This document shows positions 38,335 through 49,562 of a stretch of 64,000 nucleotides of DNA, in pieces (position 1 is the first letter of the stretch; every line of letters starts with the position of its first letter). The DNA comes from Ulota crispa (lineage: Eukaryota > Streptophyta > Bryopsida > Orthotrichales > Orthotrichaceae): contig OY987243.1 in the NCBI GenBank assembly GCA_963920765.1, forward strand, positions 28,143,419 to 28,207,418, read 5' to 3'. The notes beneath the pieces are model-generated. The model saw only the letters and a list, made by a program, of their open reading frames with translations, was not told the origin of the DNA and searched no databases. The position numbers and the translations under genes were made by a program.

Positions 38335-41300
38335 TAACATCATTGTAATATTGGTTGTTAAGGTGCTTAATCAAAAGTCACCCTCCTTTCCAAATGTTGT
38401 ATGAATGCTCAATTTTCCATACGTAAAGTTTACATAAGTGATATGAATATAACCAAAAATTCAAAATCAATCAAGGGAGCCTCAATTTTTTTCTTCCTAA
38501 ACTAATAAAACTAGCTCGCCTCCTTAGTAGATGAATCCTTTCCTTATCTTTACAAGGATTTTAATCTATTTAGGGTTGTTAACTGCTCCTTTTTTCCAAA
38601 TAAACTTGACTTACATTGTCTCATGGTAGCCTTATTGATCTATAGTTTGGGTTGGTTTGTCCAAAACACAAGTTGTCTTACTTTTTGTTTATAGTACGTA
38701 CACCTACTATGCAGTGGTATGAGAAGTCTAATTGAATTTTATGAAAACGCTGCAATTTGAAATCACACAAGTCATAATATTACACACTACTAGAGTTAAG
38801 ATGTTGTGTGATTCCATGCAAAAAAACAAACTTTTAAGCATTTAGTATGGGCTTGCAACTTGTTTTATGTTAGTATGATTCAAGAGCCTTTTCTTGACCA
38901 ATCATTGGTTGATTCTTCTTAATTGTAATTACTTTTGAATGTTGGTTTGTTGTTTGACATGAACTTCAATTCCTAATCTGTGAAAGAATGTTACAATAAG
39001 AAACTTGTAGTTCCCATAAATAATGTTATGATGGTGGTAATATTGGATCTCCTGTAACCAAAGAAATTCTCTCTAATACCTATGATTGTAAGTCATTGAA
39101 GTTTGGTATCTTATTCACATACACAAATTTCTTTTTAACTTGGGTGAAGACCAAAAATAGCAATTAGTGGTACATGCAAAAATCAAAAGAGATCAAAGTC
39201 AATTGGTAAGTATTGAACATTGATACCCTAATTCTAAATGTTGTTGTATGGAATGTTCTAGAGAAAGCATTAATTTTGCATTTAAGTCTACTAGGACTTG
39301 CTTTTGGAGTTTTGGATACATGCTCACTAATGAAATTTCCTACATTTAGAATACTTTGGAAGGGCTTGATGGGGAACAACATAGTCAACATTGATCCCCT
39401 TATGATGAGGCTTTCAAATTTTGCATAATGAATGAATGTGTGCAAAATGCCATGCATACAACATCTTAATATATTCATCAATCCACATGATATAAGATTC
39501 TTGTGTAATTTCTCTAACATTCATACAATATAAATTCTCAAAATTCTTTCTTCGTTAAAATTTTAAATTTTAAGTGTGCCAACATGTTCCAACTCATAAA
39601 AAAAATTCCATTTCAAAAGGTGACCCTTCAAAACAACTTCAAATAGTGAGTATAACAGAAACCTCAAAAAATTGGTGTAAAATATAACTTAATATTGTAA
39701 ACATAAAAGAAAAATACATCTTGTTAAAATCAATGATTTTCAATTCAGGTTTGAATTTAGAAGGAATTCTAAGTTATATGTTTCAATATTTATTGACGAC
39801 ATTGATTGGTGCAATGGCAAATTTGGCCGTGTGAATGTGATCTATATGTCATATTTTCTAAAATTTTGTTAATTTTATCCTTCTTTATAAATTAGTACTG
39901 TTAGTACTATAATCATTATTTATTTTCTTTATTTATGTGTTTCGCTTTATTGAAAACACTATAGGCATCTTTTATGTTAATAAGCTTACAACGTCAACGT
40001 TGCGACAGTTATGGAAAATTTTAATATAAAATTCATAACAACGAAACAATTTTATTTTAGTATAATGTTTTCCAAATGTGTATGCTATAGTAAATGTCAG
40101 TGTAATTCAAGCAAATTCTTGTGCCATCCTCTGATCGAAGCTTCTACAAGGTTGTGTTACTTAACCTTCAAATTGCAATAAACTATTTGATTCAAGGAAA
40201 TATTCAAATTGGAAAAATTATGGTGTGAAAAAATCATCAATTAGCATGCCGCACACTGATTGTAGATTTGTAAAAGTTATCCTTTCAAAATCAATGTGTA
40301 CTATGATATTTATAATTTACATATATTTTGATCAATAAGGGAACTAATGAATGATGAGTCTCCTTTGAGAAATGCCTTTACTAGATTATTGATAAATACA
40401 AACCACGATACATTAACAAGTGCCAATCAATTTGAGCACTTATCAATTTATTGTTTTCCATTTGATTTATCATTCTCACATTTAAAAGTAAAGAATTATA
40501 TTACAACGCATTGTTGCTAGGGTATTATTTATTATCCTCTTTTGTTTGTTTTTAATTCCTCTTATTTTGTTCCAACAATAATGAACAACCCAAAAAAACT
40601 AAAAGAAAATAGCCTTTTAGGTTATTATTTTCTCCATAAATTTATTTTGAAGAAGGATAAATATCAAAATCTAGAATCTATTTTAGGATTGCTTACCCCC
40701 AACTCTACCATGTGATTATGGTATTAATTGGTTTGACACTACTCTAGATCTAACACGATGCATTTCACTCCACAAGTTGACCTCCTAAACAAAAATATCA
40801 TTTGATGGCTAAAATTTAAATCAAAATCAATCTCAAAGTAGCTAAACCTTATTAGAAGGTAATTCATTTTCTATTATTTTTCATGAGGGAAATCATGTAA
40901 AACTCAATATTCAATTTTCAAAGCTAGTACTCACAGGGGCGATTTATGCTCTACCCCCACATCCCAACTATACAAGTCCTAACTCTACCCCAAACTCAAT
41001 TTCAATTATCAACTTTGTTGGTAAAAATAAAATACATATGTATATATAGATATATGTACACTAGTTTTTTTATCAACAAAAATTGCAAAACATGCGGCTT
41101 CTAAGCTAGGTTTTTATTTGTGCTTAGCCCAAATTTTAAAGCAAAGTTTCACTTTCTTGGATTCATTAATTCCAAAGGATGCTATTTTGTAAGCTTTTCT
41201 AGTGAATCTAATTAGAACTTGGTGTGACGCTATAAACCCAAATTTCAAGGAATTCAAGAGTTTTAGGAGACTTGGGACATATTGTGAATCACCCTACACA

Positions 41301-41388
41301 TGTGACATGCACACCGCCCCTAATATAAATGGAATAACATCCAAAAAATCATCATACACTTTCCACATTTCACTAGAAATCATTGCTA

Positions 41389-41700
41389 CACTAAATAGTG
41401 CAATTAAGTTTCCTTAACAATTAAATTGCCTTACTTTGAAAAGTTATCTCATGACTCATTGCTTGGCAACTTGAAGGGACACGCAACTCTCTCTATATAT
41501 TAGGATTTCACAGTTCACATGATATATGGCCTAAATGCCATTAGTTTGTTTTTCCACTTCATTTTTGTTATTGTCGAGCCCTTAAAAAGTGTCTACTGCA
41601 GTAATTAATTGATGAAAGTTATTGTAGTATCAGTACGTATTTACAAAGTGTCAAATGTTGAGAAATTAGTCTGGGGCAATCTAATTGCGCTATTCAGTGT
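41389..41700 (+). mobile_element. TA-type MITE, family CACYRAATWKTGC, copy 1 (unsplit)
   Basis: The ends are CACTAAATAGTGCAATTAAG and the inverse CTAATTGCGCTATTCAGTG, an imperfect inverted repeat of about 25 bp. TA precedes the left end (41387-41388); the right side reads TG, one change from TA. The interior (312 bp in all) matches elements at 47152-47456 (inverted) and 55723-56957 (split by another transposon). It retains a single TTAA at 41414-41417 where the third copy is interrupted. Confidence 0.75.
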
Positions 41701-42015
41701 GGGTCATCCTCCAAAAGCAAAAAAAGAAGGCCCCCTAGATATGCTTTCTCGTAACCCCAGATTTTCAACAAATCCTAGACTTTATTTGTTGTACACTTGG
41801 ATTCATTTGTTGTTGGTAGCATTTTGGGGACCCAGGTTGTTTGCCAGCATTGGATCGGCTGTAAAGGGAGAAAACCGTAGGACACATGCTGGGTGGTTCA
41901 CACTGTGTGCCACGTTCCAATCATGGAACAAGTCAAAATCTACAAATAGTAGCTGTCCATGCAAAAAACATTTTGTGGGATTTTACTCTTGAGTGGGGTT
42001 TCCCACTTTAACTAA

Positions 42016-42328
42016 GAGCATCTCCACCGGTCCAGACTCGCTCAAAGTTTTTCATCTGGTATGGCGAGGCCTAAAGGCTCTCAATCTCCACCCATGTTTT
42101 TTGAAAAGGTGGCCTTACACTCCAACACACCCTATAAATAAATAGTTGACCACTTATTTAGGGAAGTAGAGAAAAAGCTCACTAAACTTATGGTGAATAG
42201 TGCATGAATAGTGACTTGGAGAGTGACTTGCTAGACTTGCCAAATAAGAGAGTTTGAGAGGGGCCTCAGAGGGGCCTGGCTACTTTTCATTCACTTTGAG
42301 CGAGCCAGAGCCACCGGTGGAAATGCTC
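42016..42328 (+). mobile_element. Tourist-like MITE (PIF/Harbinger type), 313 bp
   Basis: The ends are GAGCATCTCCACCGGT and the inverse ACCGGTGGAAATGCTC, flanked by TAA on both sides (42013-42015 and 42329-42331). The 3-bp TWA duplication and GAGCATCTCC-type end resemble plant PIF/Harbinger-derived MITEs. No coding capacity. Confidence 0.8.
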
Positions 42329-42330
42329 TA

Positions 42331-42463
42331 AGGTAGACATACCCAATTCCGACCATATTTGTAATCCCGTACAAATGTGCAAGTTGATTTCAAGTTTAAA
42401 ATCTACTGCTTGTGTACAATTGCGCAGGATTACAAACATGGTTGGAATTGGGTATGTCTACCT
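42331..42463 (+). mobile_element. Short TA-flanked MITE, 133 bp
   Basis: The arms AGGTAGACATACCCAATTCC and GGAATTGGGTATGTCTACCT are perfect inverted repeats, and further pairing (GTAATCC/GGATTAC) continues inward. TA flanks both sides (42329-42330 and 42464-42465). The first six bases AGGTAG match the family at 38023, so both may share a transposase source. It directly abuts the Tourist-like element. Confidence 0.8.
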
Positions 42464-43431
42464 TATACACAATCTCTTGAATGGAAGTTTCACATTGTTG
42501 ACACAAAAATTTCTATAAAAAAAAAAATTGTGATGCCACGTAAGTATATTTAGGTGAATTTTGTAATACATCATGTCCTCGTATTCAATCTCTCCATGAA
42601 TTAATATTTGAGAACTTTGTGGGACTAGGGTAGTAGTGTGAAAGGCTGCTTTAGAACTTCTGAGCATCTAAAAAGTGAATAAACAGATTTAAAATTGGTA
42701 ACTTTCACATGACTTGTGCTGAACCTTCATTTGGGCTAATCATTACCAGACTCTTACCTCATTGACACCAGCTAACATAAAAGGATGAAACAATGGATGG
42801 AATTGTTAAAACCTCTAAAGACTGAAGCCTGAGGTTCGGCAGTAGTTGGATGAAAGATACTAATAGGAGCTGATTGAAAAGATGAAAGTACGCACGTGGA
42901 TGACTGTATCCCCCGTTGTTTCTCCTTGTCTGCCTGCATTCTAGGGTGCGTGTCGCTCACCCATTGGAGAAAAACCTATGCCAACAAAACAAGAGTTTAA
43001 AATTCACCACAAGCCAGGAGGGAGAGGCCAGACAAATTCGATGCGGCAGATAGGCACACAATCATAGTGTCACAAAGTACTGTAGATTCGAAGATGCTTT
43101 TTGAATCTCCTCCTTTACTTTGAAATATTTTTTCCTAAAGCACTTATTGCGTTACTGTTGATGGGTACTGTGCAGAATACCTCTTTGGCTCCTTGCTCAG
43201 CACCAGCTGTGTCCCTTTCTATTTTGCACTACCTACTCCTTTGTATGAAACTGGAATTCCATCCACCTTGCGGAGGTCTTGCCGTCTTGAAGCATATCCA
43301 CCCATATTGTAAAACAACAGGTTAGGGAGATTTTTGGAGGAAAAGGGAGTCATTATAGCATGGATTTGTCAAAATATTCTTCTTGATACGGCAAAATTTG
43401 TAATTCCATCTTGCATACAGAAGTTCTTTTA

Positions 43432-44350
43432 ACCCCTAAAGGCCCAAACTAAGCTTTCGCCAAAACCGCTTCAAAGTTGTCATTTCTAGTAAAAGCACCA
43501 TATTTTAGAAAAAAACATTTTTGAACATTTATAACCATAAGATCTTGTAACACAATAGTATCAAAAGATGTGAAAAAAAATCTAATTTTTTTTACCATAT
43601 AGATTGTAAGATATTTGAGTTTGAATTGACAAAATGTCATTTTTTGTTTTGTAAAAACTCGAGCAACTGCAATTCACAAGATCATATTTGTATGAAAAAA
43701 TTTAAAAAATGTTTGTAGCTTTTTGGATTCATTCCTCAAAACAAATTGGGTACACTCTTCAAGAGTTCTAAAACTTATGGAATTGTATAACACATGGGAA
43801 AATAATAGTAAGTAAAATGAAGTAAATAACAATTCCAATTATTAAATTATTAAGATTTTAAATATGAAAATGAAAAATGCCAATCCCAATGGTTGCTGTG
43901 ATGTTGTAATAAATAATTCACATCCCTTGATATTTTTTTCAAAAACATTGAAAATTGGGAAACAAGGACTTCAAAGTTTATTTTAGATGAGTAGAGAATC
44001 CATAACTGCATGCAAACAAAAACTCTTCATAAATTGCATCTCATTGGTCAAAATGGAATGATTCAAAGCTTTCCACATATACATGAATCTCCTAAACCGG
44101 TTTCAAATTTTTGGTTTTGAAAATTTTGATTTTTTCTGATTTGCCCAGATTGTCCACCATAGGAAAAAAGCAACATATCACGCCATAACTTTTTACTCAT
44201 AATTCCAAATGTTATGAAATTTAATGCATATGAAAGATACTCCTTGTTCTCAGTTTCCATTAAAATTTTAGCCTAAAATATGAAATTTAATTGTAGGTGC
44301 TTGCCCAATGTTGCTATGTTGTCAAAAAATGTTATTCAAGCCTTTAGGGG
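43432..44350 (+). mobile_element. piggyBac-like TTAA-flanked element, copy 1 (919 bp)
   Basis: TTAA (43428-43431) precedes CCCCTAAAGGCCCAAAC, and the right end is CCTTTAGGGG followed by TGAA, one change from TTAA. The interior matches copies at 55752 (same orientation) and 62826 (opposite orientation). No open frame resembling a transposase. Length and ends fit a non-autonomous family. Confidence 0.75.
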
Positions 44351-44713
44351 TGAAAATTTACATTTTTTGAGTAATTACTAGGCTGAATAATTAATAATGG
44401 AGAACCTCGATTTGCTATTGTTTGAAGCGTTATTTTACCTAGTTGGACAGATGGGGAAACAAGCGGTCAACATTAGAAGCAACAAACAATACACTTCCTT
44501 TGAATGCCTTCACGGCTTGTGTAAATAAACAATACACTTCCCAAATGATAAATTTTTTGAGATTGCCTACAGAGGCTCTTGGTGCGTTTGGCATTAATAT
44601 ACCAAAGACTAGCACTATTTGAAAATCTTGTTTTATTAGTGCCGGACTGCCGGTTGAAATGCTTGAGGCCACTTTAGAATAGGAGTCAAGGTAATCAAAA
44701 TTTGAGCCCTTTA

Positions 44714-45017
44714 AGGTAGGAGCACCCATAAACGTCAAACTAAGGGTTTTGAACATGATAACGGTTAGAAAAACAATTAGCAAATTATAGGATTCTATTA
44801 GGAACAGGCATTTTTGAATGTATTATTTGGATATTATGATCGAGAATAAGTTGTGAATTTTTAAAGAGCAAACTATCATTGCACCCATAACCACTTTTAA
44901 GATTTCATGTTCACATGTTGTACATCCTTGTCATTACATCTATTGACTTCCACAGATTTTCCAAGATTTCAGAGGTGACCGTTATGGGGACTCTGACGCT
45001 TATGGATGTTCCTACCT
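44714..45017 (-). mobile_element. TA-flanked MITE, family AGGTAGGAGCACCC, copy 2 (inverted)
   Basis: The ends are AGGTAGGAGCACCCATAAAC and the inverse GCTTATGGATGTTCCTACCT, flanked by TA (44712-44713 and 45018-45019). The interior is in the opposite orientation to the copies at 38023 and 52035. Length is 304 bp. Confidence 0.85.
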
Positions 45018-45019
45018 TA

Positions 45020-45879
45020 GATCTTAATGACAGCCTCAAGCTGCTCATTGAAACAAGAATATGTTTGAGCCTTTTTCTCTTTTTCTTTTTTTCTTTTTTG
45101 TATCTAAACGCCTTGAGGTAAAAGCATCAAGCCATCAAAAAAAATTGGAAGAGAAGGAAGGAAGAAGAAAACCTGAGAATTAGATTCCACATTGCAATGT
45201 CGACTATGCAAAATTTATCTAATTTTATACTAAAGTGATAGTATTTTGATGAAATTTGACAAGCGCTCCAAAGTCATAATTTGATCTTTTGTTTTTATTG
45301 TAACAAATTTTGGGTCTTGGGATTGTAAAGTATCTTATCTCTTTAGCATCAAAAAGTGTTCAAAACTTTGGCCTCAACTCCTAACTTGAAGAGGTCTTTA
45401 TACATTTATACAAGATAAGATTAGAGCTTGGCGTATTTGTAACTCCTTTACAATCTAATGTCAATTTACTAAAATGGTATTGTGCAAACTTGTCACGTTT
45501 TGAGTATTTTATATCTACAAAATACAATGAGCCTTTTTATCAAAGTTGAAATTTCTTTTAATTTTGCATGGAATCTAATATTGAGTCTTTGCTAGTATTT
45601 GAGAACAATTTAGTTCATAATTTGTAATACATCAGTCTGTAAGGCAAGAGTTTTCCTTTAACAATGGCTTCCATGGGGAGAATCTTTTTGAATTCGGTAG
45701 ATGCGGAAATTTCACTAAACAAACACCATTTGCAAAAAGTCGTTATTGCTAATTGTTTTTCGATGCTGGTCAATGAATAACTAGTTTTGTATGAATCCAA
45801 AAAGACCGTAAGTTCATTCCTTAATTATGTTATACTAAAAAAAATTCACTGATCATATCTTCACCCCTAAACGTGCCGA

Positions 45880-45975
<96 letters not shown>

Positions 45976-46170
45976 CTATACAAATTTTATATTTCATATA
46001 CGGTATTGTAGAAGGCTTGAACATTTGTTGATGTTTGCATTCAAAGAAAATGTGTTAGATATCGATCCCCAAATGCAGGGCTGGTCATGGTGACTACCCC
46101 TCTACAATAGCACTATAGTGGTGTGGCTAGTGTACACACATTATAGTATTGTGTTTAAAAATTGCACAAG
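45020..46170. other. AT-rich spacer including a dinucleotide run
   Basis: No gene or transposon end recognised apart from the TA and T runs listed separately. Confidence 0.5.
45881..45975. repeat. (TA)n microsatellite joined to a T run
   Basis: About 34 consecutive TA units (45881-45949) run directly into about 26 T. The run creates spurious Ile-Tyr open frames on the minus strand. It may be misassembled in length. Confidence 0.95.
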
Positions 46171-46174
46171 TTAA

Positions 46175-47026
46175 CCCTTAAAGGTCCGTGCATCCAAAAA
46201 GTGGATGCTCCTTGGTCAACCTCAATTATAGCTTTCAAAATATCAATTTTTTGGTATGTGGTTCAAATTAAGAAAATGAAGCTTGACAAGTTTCCTTTTT
46301 ATTTCATTTAATTTTTTGAAAAATGTCAAAAATCAAAAGAGTTATTGCCATTGAAAGCTCAAGTGTTAGAATTCAAATAACACAATATGGTGTGTTTTTC
46401 ATTCATATTTTCTACACTTTAAATGCATTTTAATTTTAAATTATGCAACTATGTTTCTCATTCTACCATTCATTTATAATAGAAATTATAGATTTTTTTA
46501 ATACATATTCTAATTGATATGATTTTATTTCCATATTTAGTTTTCAAAAATCACAATAATTCAAAATTTCCATCAAATGAAAATAATAATAAAAAAAAAA
46601 GAAAATGAAAGTGTCTTCCAACAAAAAATATCAAAGTTTTATAAATTAATTAAACATAAAAATAAACTTGGTTTGATAGTCAAATTTGACTTTAAATTCT
46701 TTGTTGTGGTTGTTTTGGGTGTAAAAATGAAACAACCAATTGAAATTTTTTCACACTAATCTGTAATGTTGCTTGTACCTCTTGAAAAGAATTCAAGGAA
46801 TTTGGATTTTGTTTGCTACTTTAACTTATTTATGTTCATCTTTTGAAAAAAAAATGATAACAATTACAATTTTTTATGAATCAAACTAAAATTTCTTGCA
46901 GTGATATATCATTCATAGTTTCAAGCAATAAAAATATAAAATTGTTGTTTGAACACACTTCAAAAGGAAAAATTGAGCTTAGACACGAAGTTTGACCATT
47001 TCAAAATGGATCAAGTCCTTTAGGGG
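46175..47026 (+). mobile_element. piggyBac-like TTAA-flanked element, copy 2 (852 bp)
   Basis: TTAA (46171-46174) precedes CCCTTAAAGGTCCGTGC. The right end AGTCCTTTAGGGG is followed by TTAA (47027-47030). The interior differs from copies 1, 3 and 4 more than they differ from each other, so it may be a separate subfamily. The left end is closest to that of the 234-bp element at 25904. No transposase frame. Confidence 0.75.
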
Positions 47027-47151
47027 TTAACAATACATGGTTGCATGCTACTATCATGAAAATTACAAGAAGGGCAACATGGGACATAATATTGTGTTTG
47101 TGAATCTTATCACAATTTGGGTCACTTGAAAATATAAGGGCACTTTAGTTA

Positions 47152-47456
47152 CACCAAATTGTGCATTTAGGTTGTCCCACACTAATTCCTTGACATTTTA
47201 CACTATTTAAATTATACTTACTGCTACTACAATAAATTTTAGCAATAATTACTACAACAAGCAACTATTAAAGGCCTTGGCAATAACAACATAGCTACAT
47301 AAGAACAAATTAGCAATGTCCACATGGTAAGCAATGTGAAATCCTAGTATCTAGACAATTTCATGTGCCATCAAGTTGCCAAGTCATGAGTCACGAGGTA
47401 ACTTTCCATGGTAAGGCAACCTAATTGGTAAGGCAACCTAAATGCAATATTTGGTG
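47152..47456 (-). mobile_element. TA-type MITE, family CACYRAATWKTGC, copy 2 (inverted, unsplit)
   Basis: The ends CACCAAATTGTGCATTTAGG and the inverse CCTAAATGCAATATTTGGTG are flanked by TA (47150-47151 and 47457-47458), the clearest target duplication in this family. The interior is inverted relative to copies at 41389 and 55723. A 17-bp local duplication (GGTAAGGCAACCTAATT / GGTAAGGCAACCTAAAT) lies near the right end. Confidence 0.8.
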
Positions 47457-48075
47457 TAGTTTTTCATTTTGCCTTCCATGATAAACCATGTCTTCTATGA
47501 TCACTACTAAAAAATCAAAATTCAAATGATTTTTTTTTTTTTCCATCCCACAGGATACTTTTTGTCATCCATAAGACAAAAATTGTCCGCCTCTGCGTTT
47601 ATGGGTTAAATTGTCTAAACTGAAGCATTGGCTTGCTACGGAGTAGACGCTCATGGTGTCTTACCAGAGTACGGCGATCCACACAATTTCTACACGGAGG
47701 TGCGAAACGTCGTTCGGAACGGGGTTCCGTATGGCGATGCGCGCATGCTCGTCTCCTGCTAAGGTACGCAATTCCTCTACACAGGTCCACATCCACCAGG
47801 TGCCAGGTGGTGAGGTGTGTTTTTTGCAGTGCTCCTACAGCATATCATTTACAGCAGTCTTCCAAGCCCATATCCCAAGAACACTGCCAGCAGGATTCGG
47901 CACATGACAACAAGTCATCAGCAACAGTAATGAATGAGCTAGAAGGACGTCTGAAAAGCAACCTGATATTATGATATCAGAAAAAGCGAACGGAAGGACC
48001 ACGCAGACAGCAGATCGAGCGAGTGCACACGAGACTGCTATTCTGGAGTGGCGGTCGTTGCAGCTCGTGACGACT

Positions 48076-48112
48076 AACGGACGGACGGACCGACGGACGG
48101 ACCGACGGACGG
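48076..48112. repeat. ACGG/CCG tetranucleotide-type tandem repeat
   Basis: Units ACGG and ACCG alternate as ACGGACGGACGGACCG and repeat for about 37 bases. It is the cause of Arg-Thr-Asp repeats in an overlapping open frame, which I do not call a gene. Confidence 0.8.
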
Positions 48113-48462
48113 CTTCGAAGGCGGGGGAAGTGGCCGTCGTCGTCACGTTCTGGCGGAGGAGGGAGGGATGAGAACTGCAGCGTTGGAGGGAGAAGTTTTA
48201 GCTTCACCGGCTAAAATCCGGCCTTTGCCATTTTCAACCGGTTTTTCACGGGCATGGACTGGATTTTCCTTGGACGAGGTAATTCTAGCATCCGCACCCG
48301 CACCCGTGCACGCAACCTGGCAACCTGGGGCTCTTGAAAGGAGGTGTACATGGTGCATTCACAATCATAGTCTGGCTCAAATCTTTGATGCCCCACTCTT
48401 GCACCTGACCAAGTACAAGCAAGCACTAAATGCATATTGCAGAGGACAAGTGTCAAGTTTCA

Positions 48463-48681
48463 CTTATGAGCCTCTAGTATCTATCAATCAACAAGTTTTC
48501 ATTGTCCTAGATTTGGGCGCACTAATGATTCATCAAACCTTAAACATTTCAATGTTCAAACTACAATTGAGCAAGCTTATGAGCCTCTTGTGTCAATCAA
48601 TCAATAAGTTTTCATTGTCCTAAATTTGCACTAATGATTCATCAAACCCTGAACATTTTAGTGTTCAAATTACAATTGAAC
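48463..48681 (+). repeat. 113-bp tandem duplication
   Basis: CTTATGAGCCTCT starts one copy at 48463 and a second at 48576. Both continue through AAGTTTTCATTGTCCTA, ACTAATGATTCATCAAACC and a GTTCAAA.TACAATTGA block with few differences. No role is apparent. Confidence 0.8.
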
Positions 48682-49562
48682 GAACCTTGGCTAGAGTGTG
48701 GCAAGTTGCGAGTTTACATTGAGGCGTGCCAAGCAAAGCGACCATGCCAAGAGCTATTTAGGGCATGTTTTCTGTACAAGGGTGCAGATGCTTTTAGGTT
48801 GTTTTTTGGAGAAAGGTGGCCAGTTAATTATCCGGTGCTTTCAAATTTTAACCGGCTGACTGTACACTGGATGCCGGTTGTCTCCGTACATCGGATGGGA
48901 AGGGCCCCAAGCCCAACCGGAGGCGCCTAAAAGATCGGGGGGAGGCACGCCGCGATTAGCAATTGGCCTTTCTGGCAGCGCCACCCGGACAGATCTAGCC
49001 GTGGGGGACATAGCAGCACGCTGATCGACACATTGCAGCTGGACCTCCTGTACCGCTAGCTGTGCCGGGGTGGAATGAGCTTGGCAACGCGGTTCAGTTA
49101 GCCGGGTGGAAGCTCACATCATTTCATTCGTCCCCCACGCACTCTCTCTGTCTCTCTCTCTGGGGACGACCTGGTTACTTAGATCGTCGTCCTTGCGTCG
49201 ACCAAATCTCACTTGCGCAGTGGACTCGCTGTTCCGGTCGAATTGAAACAGCTCGAGTCAATCCTTGCCTCTGTCGCCGTGACCTGGATTTGTATTCTAG
49301 ATTTGTGTTCGTGGAGGCGCTTTTTGATTGCAGATCTGGAGGTGCGGAGACGCTGGGTTGCTTAAACCCTGAGGCGCGGGTGTGGGGATTCGAATGTGGA
49401 CAGATCAGGCGCGTGAGGGCTACGAGGCGAGGTTCGGGATTGACGTAGGGGTGGAATCCATGTAGACAGGCGGGTAGCAGGTGGGATGAGCTGAGCTCGA
49501 CTGCCGTCGTCGTGTGCTGTGGTTGTGAGCGTTGGGTTCTGGGGGGTGGGGCGTTGGATTGA

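Larger units (their letters stand above)
37207..43431. other. AT-rich spacer with MITEs
   Basis: No convincing gene. The frames at 39164-39520 (minus) and 41609-41992 (plus) have no recognised domain, and the second overlaps the end of a MITE. Listed separately are the elements at 38023, 41389, 42016 and 42331. Confidence 0.6.
47459..49562. other. Spacer and probable kinase promoter and 5-prime leader
   Basis: Composition becomes GC-richer from about 47600. Open frames here (for example 47633-47974 and 48168-48623) have no recognised domain and overlap simple repeats. A CT-rich run (CTCTCTCTGTCTCTCTCTCT near 49141-49160) is typical of plant 5-prime leaders and probably belongs to the kinase transcript. 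Confidence 0.45.

Noticed and set aside
39164-39520. 118-residue minus-strand frame in spacer
   Set aside because: No convincing family similarity; AT-rich and isolated.
45830-46024. 64-residue Lys/Ile/Tyr-rich open frame
   Set aside because: Produced by the TA and T runs.
47971-48171. 66-residue frame with RTDRRTDRRT
   Set aside because: Translation of the ACGG simple repeat.
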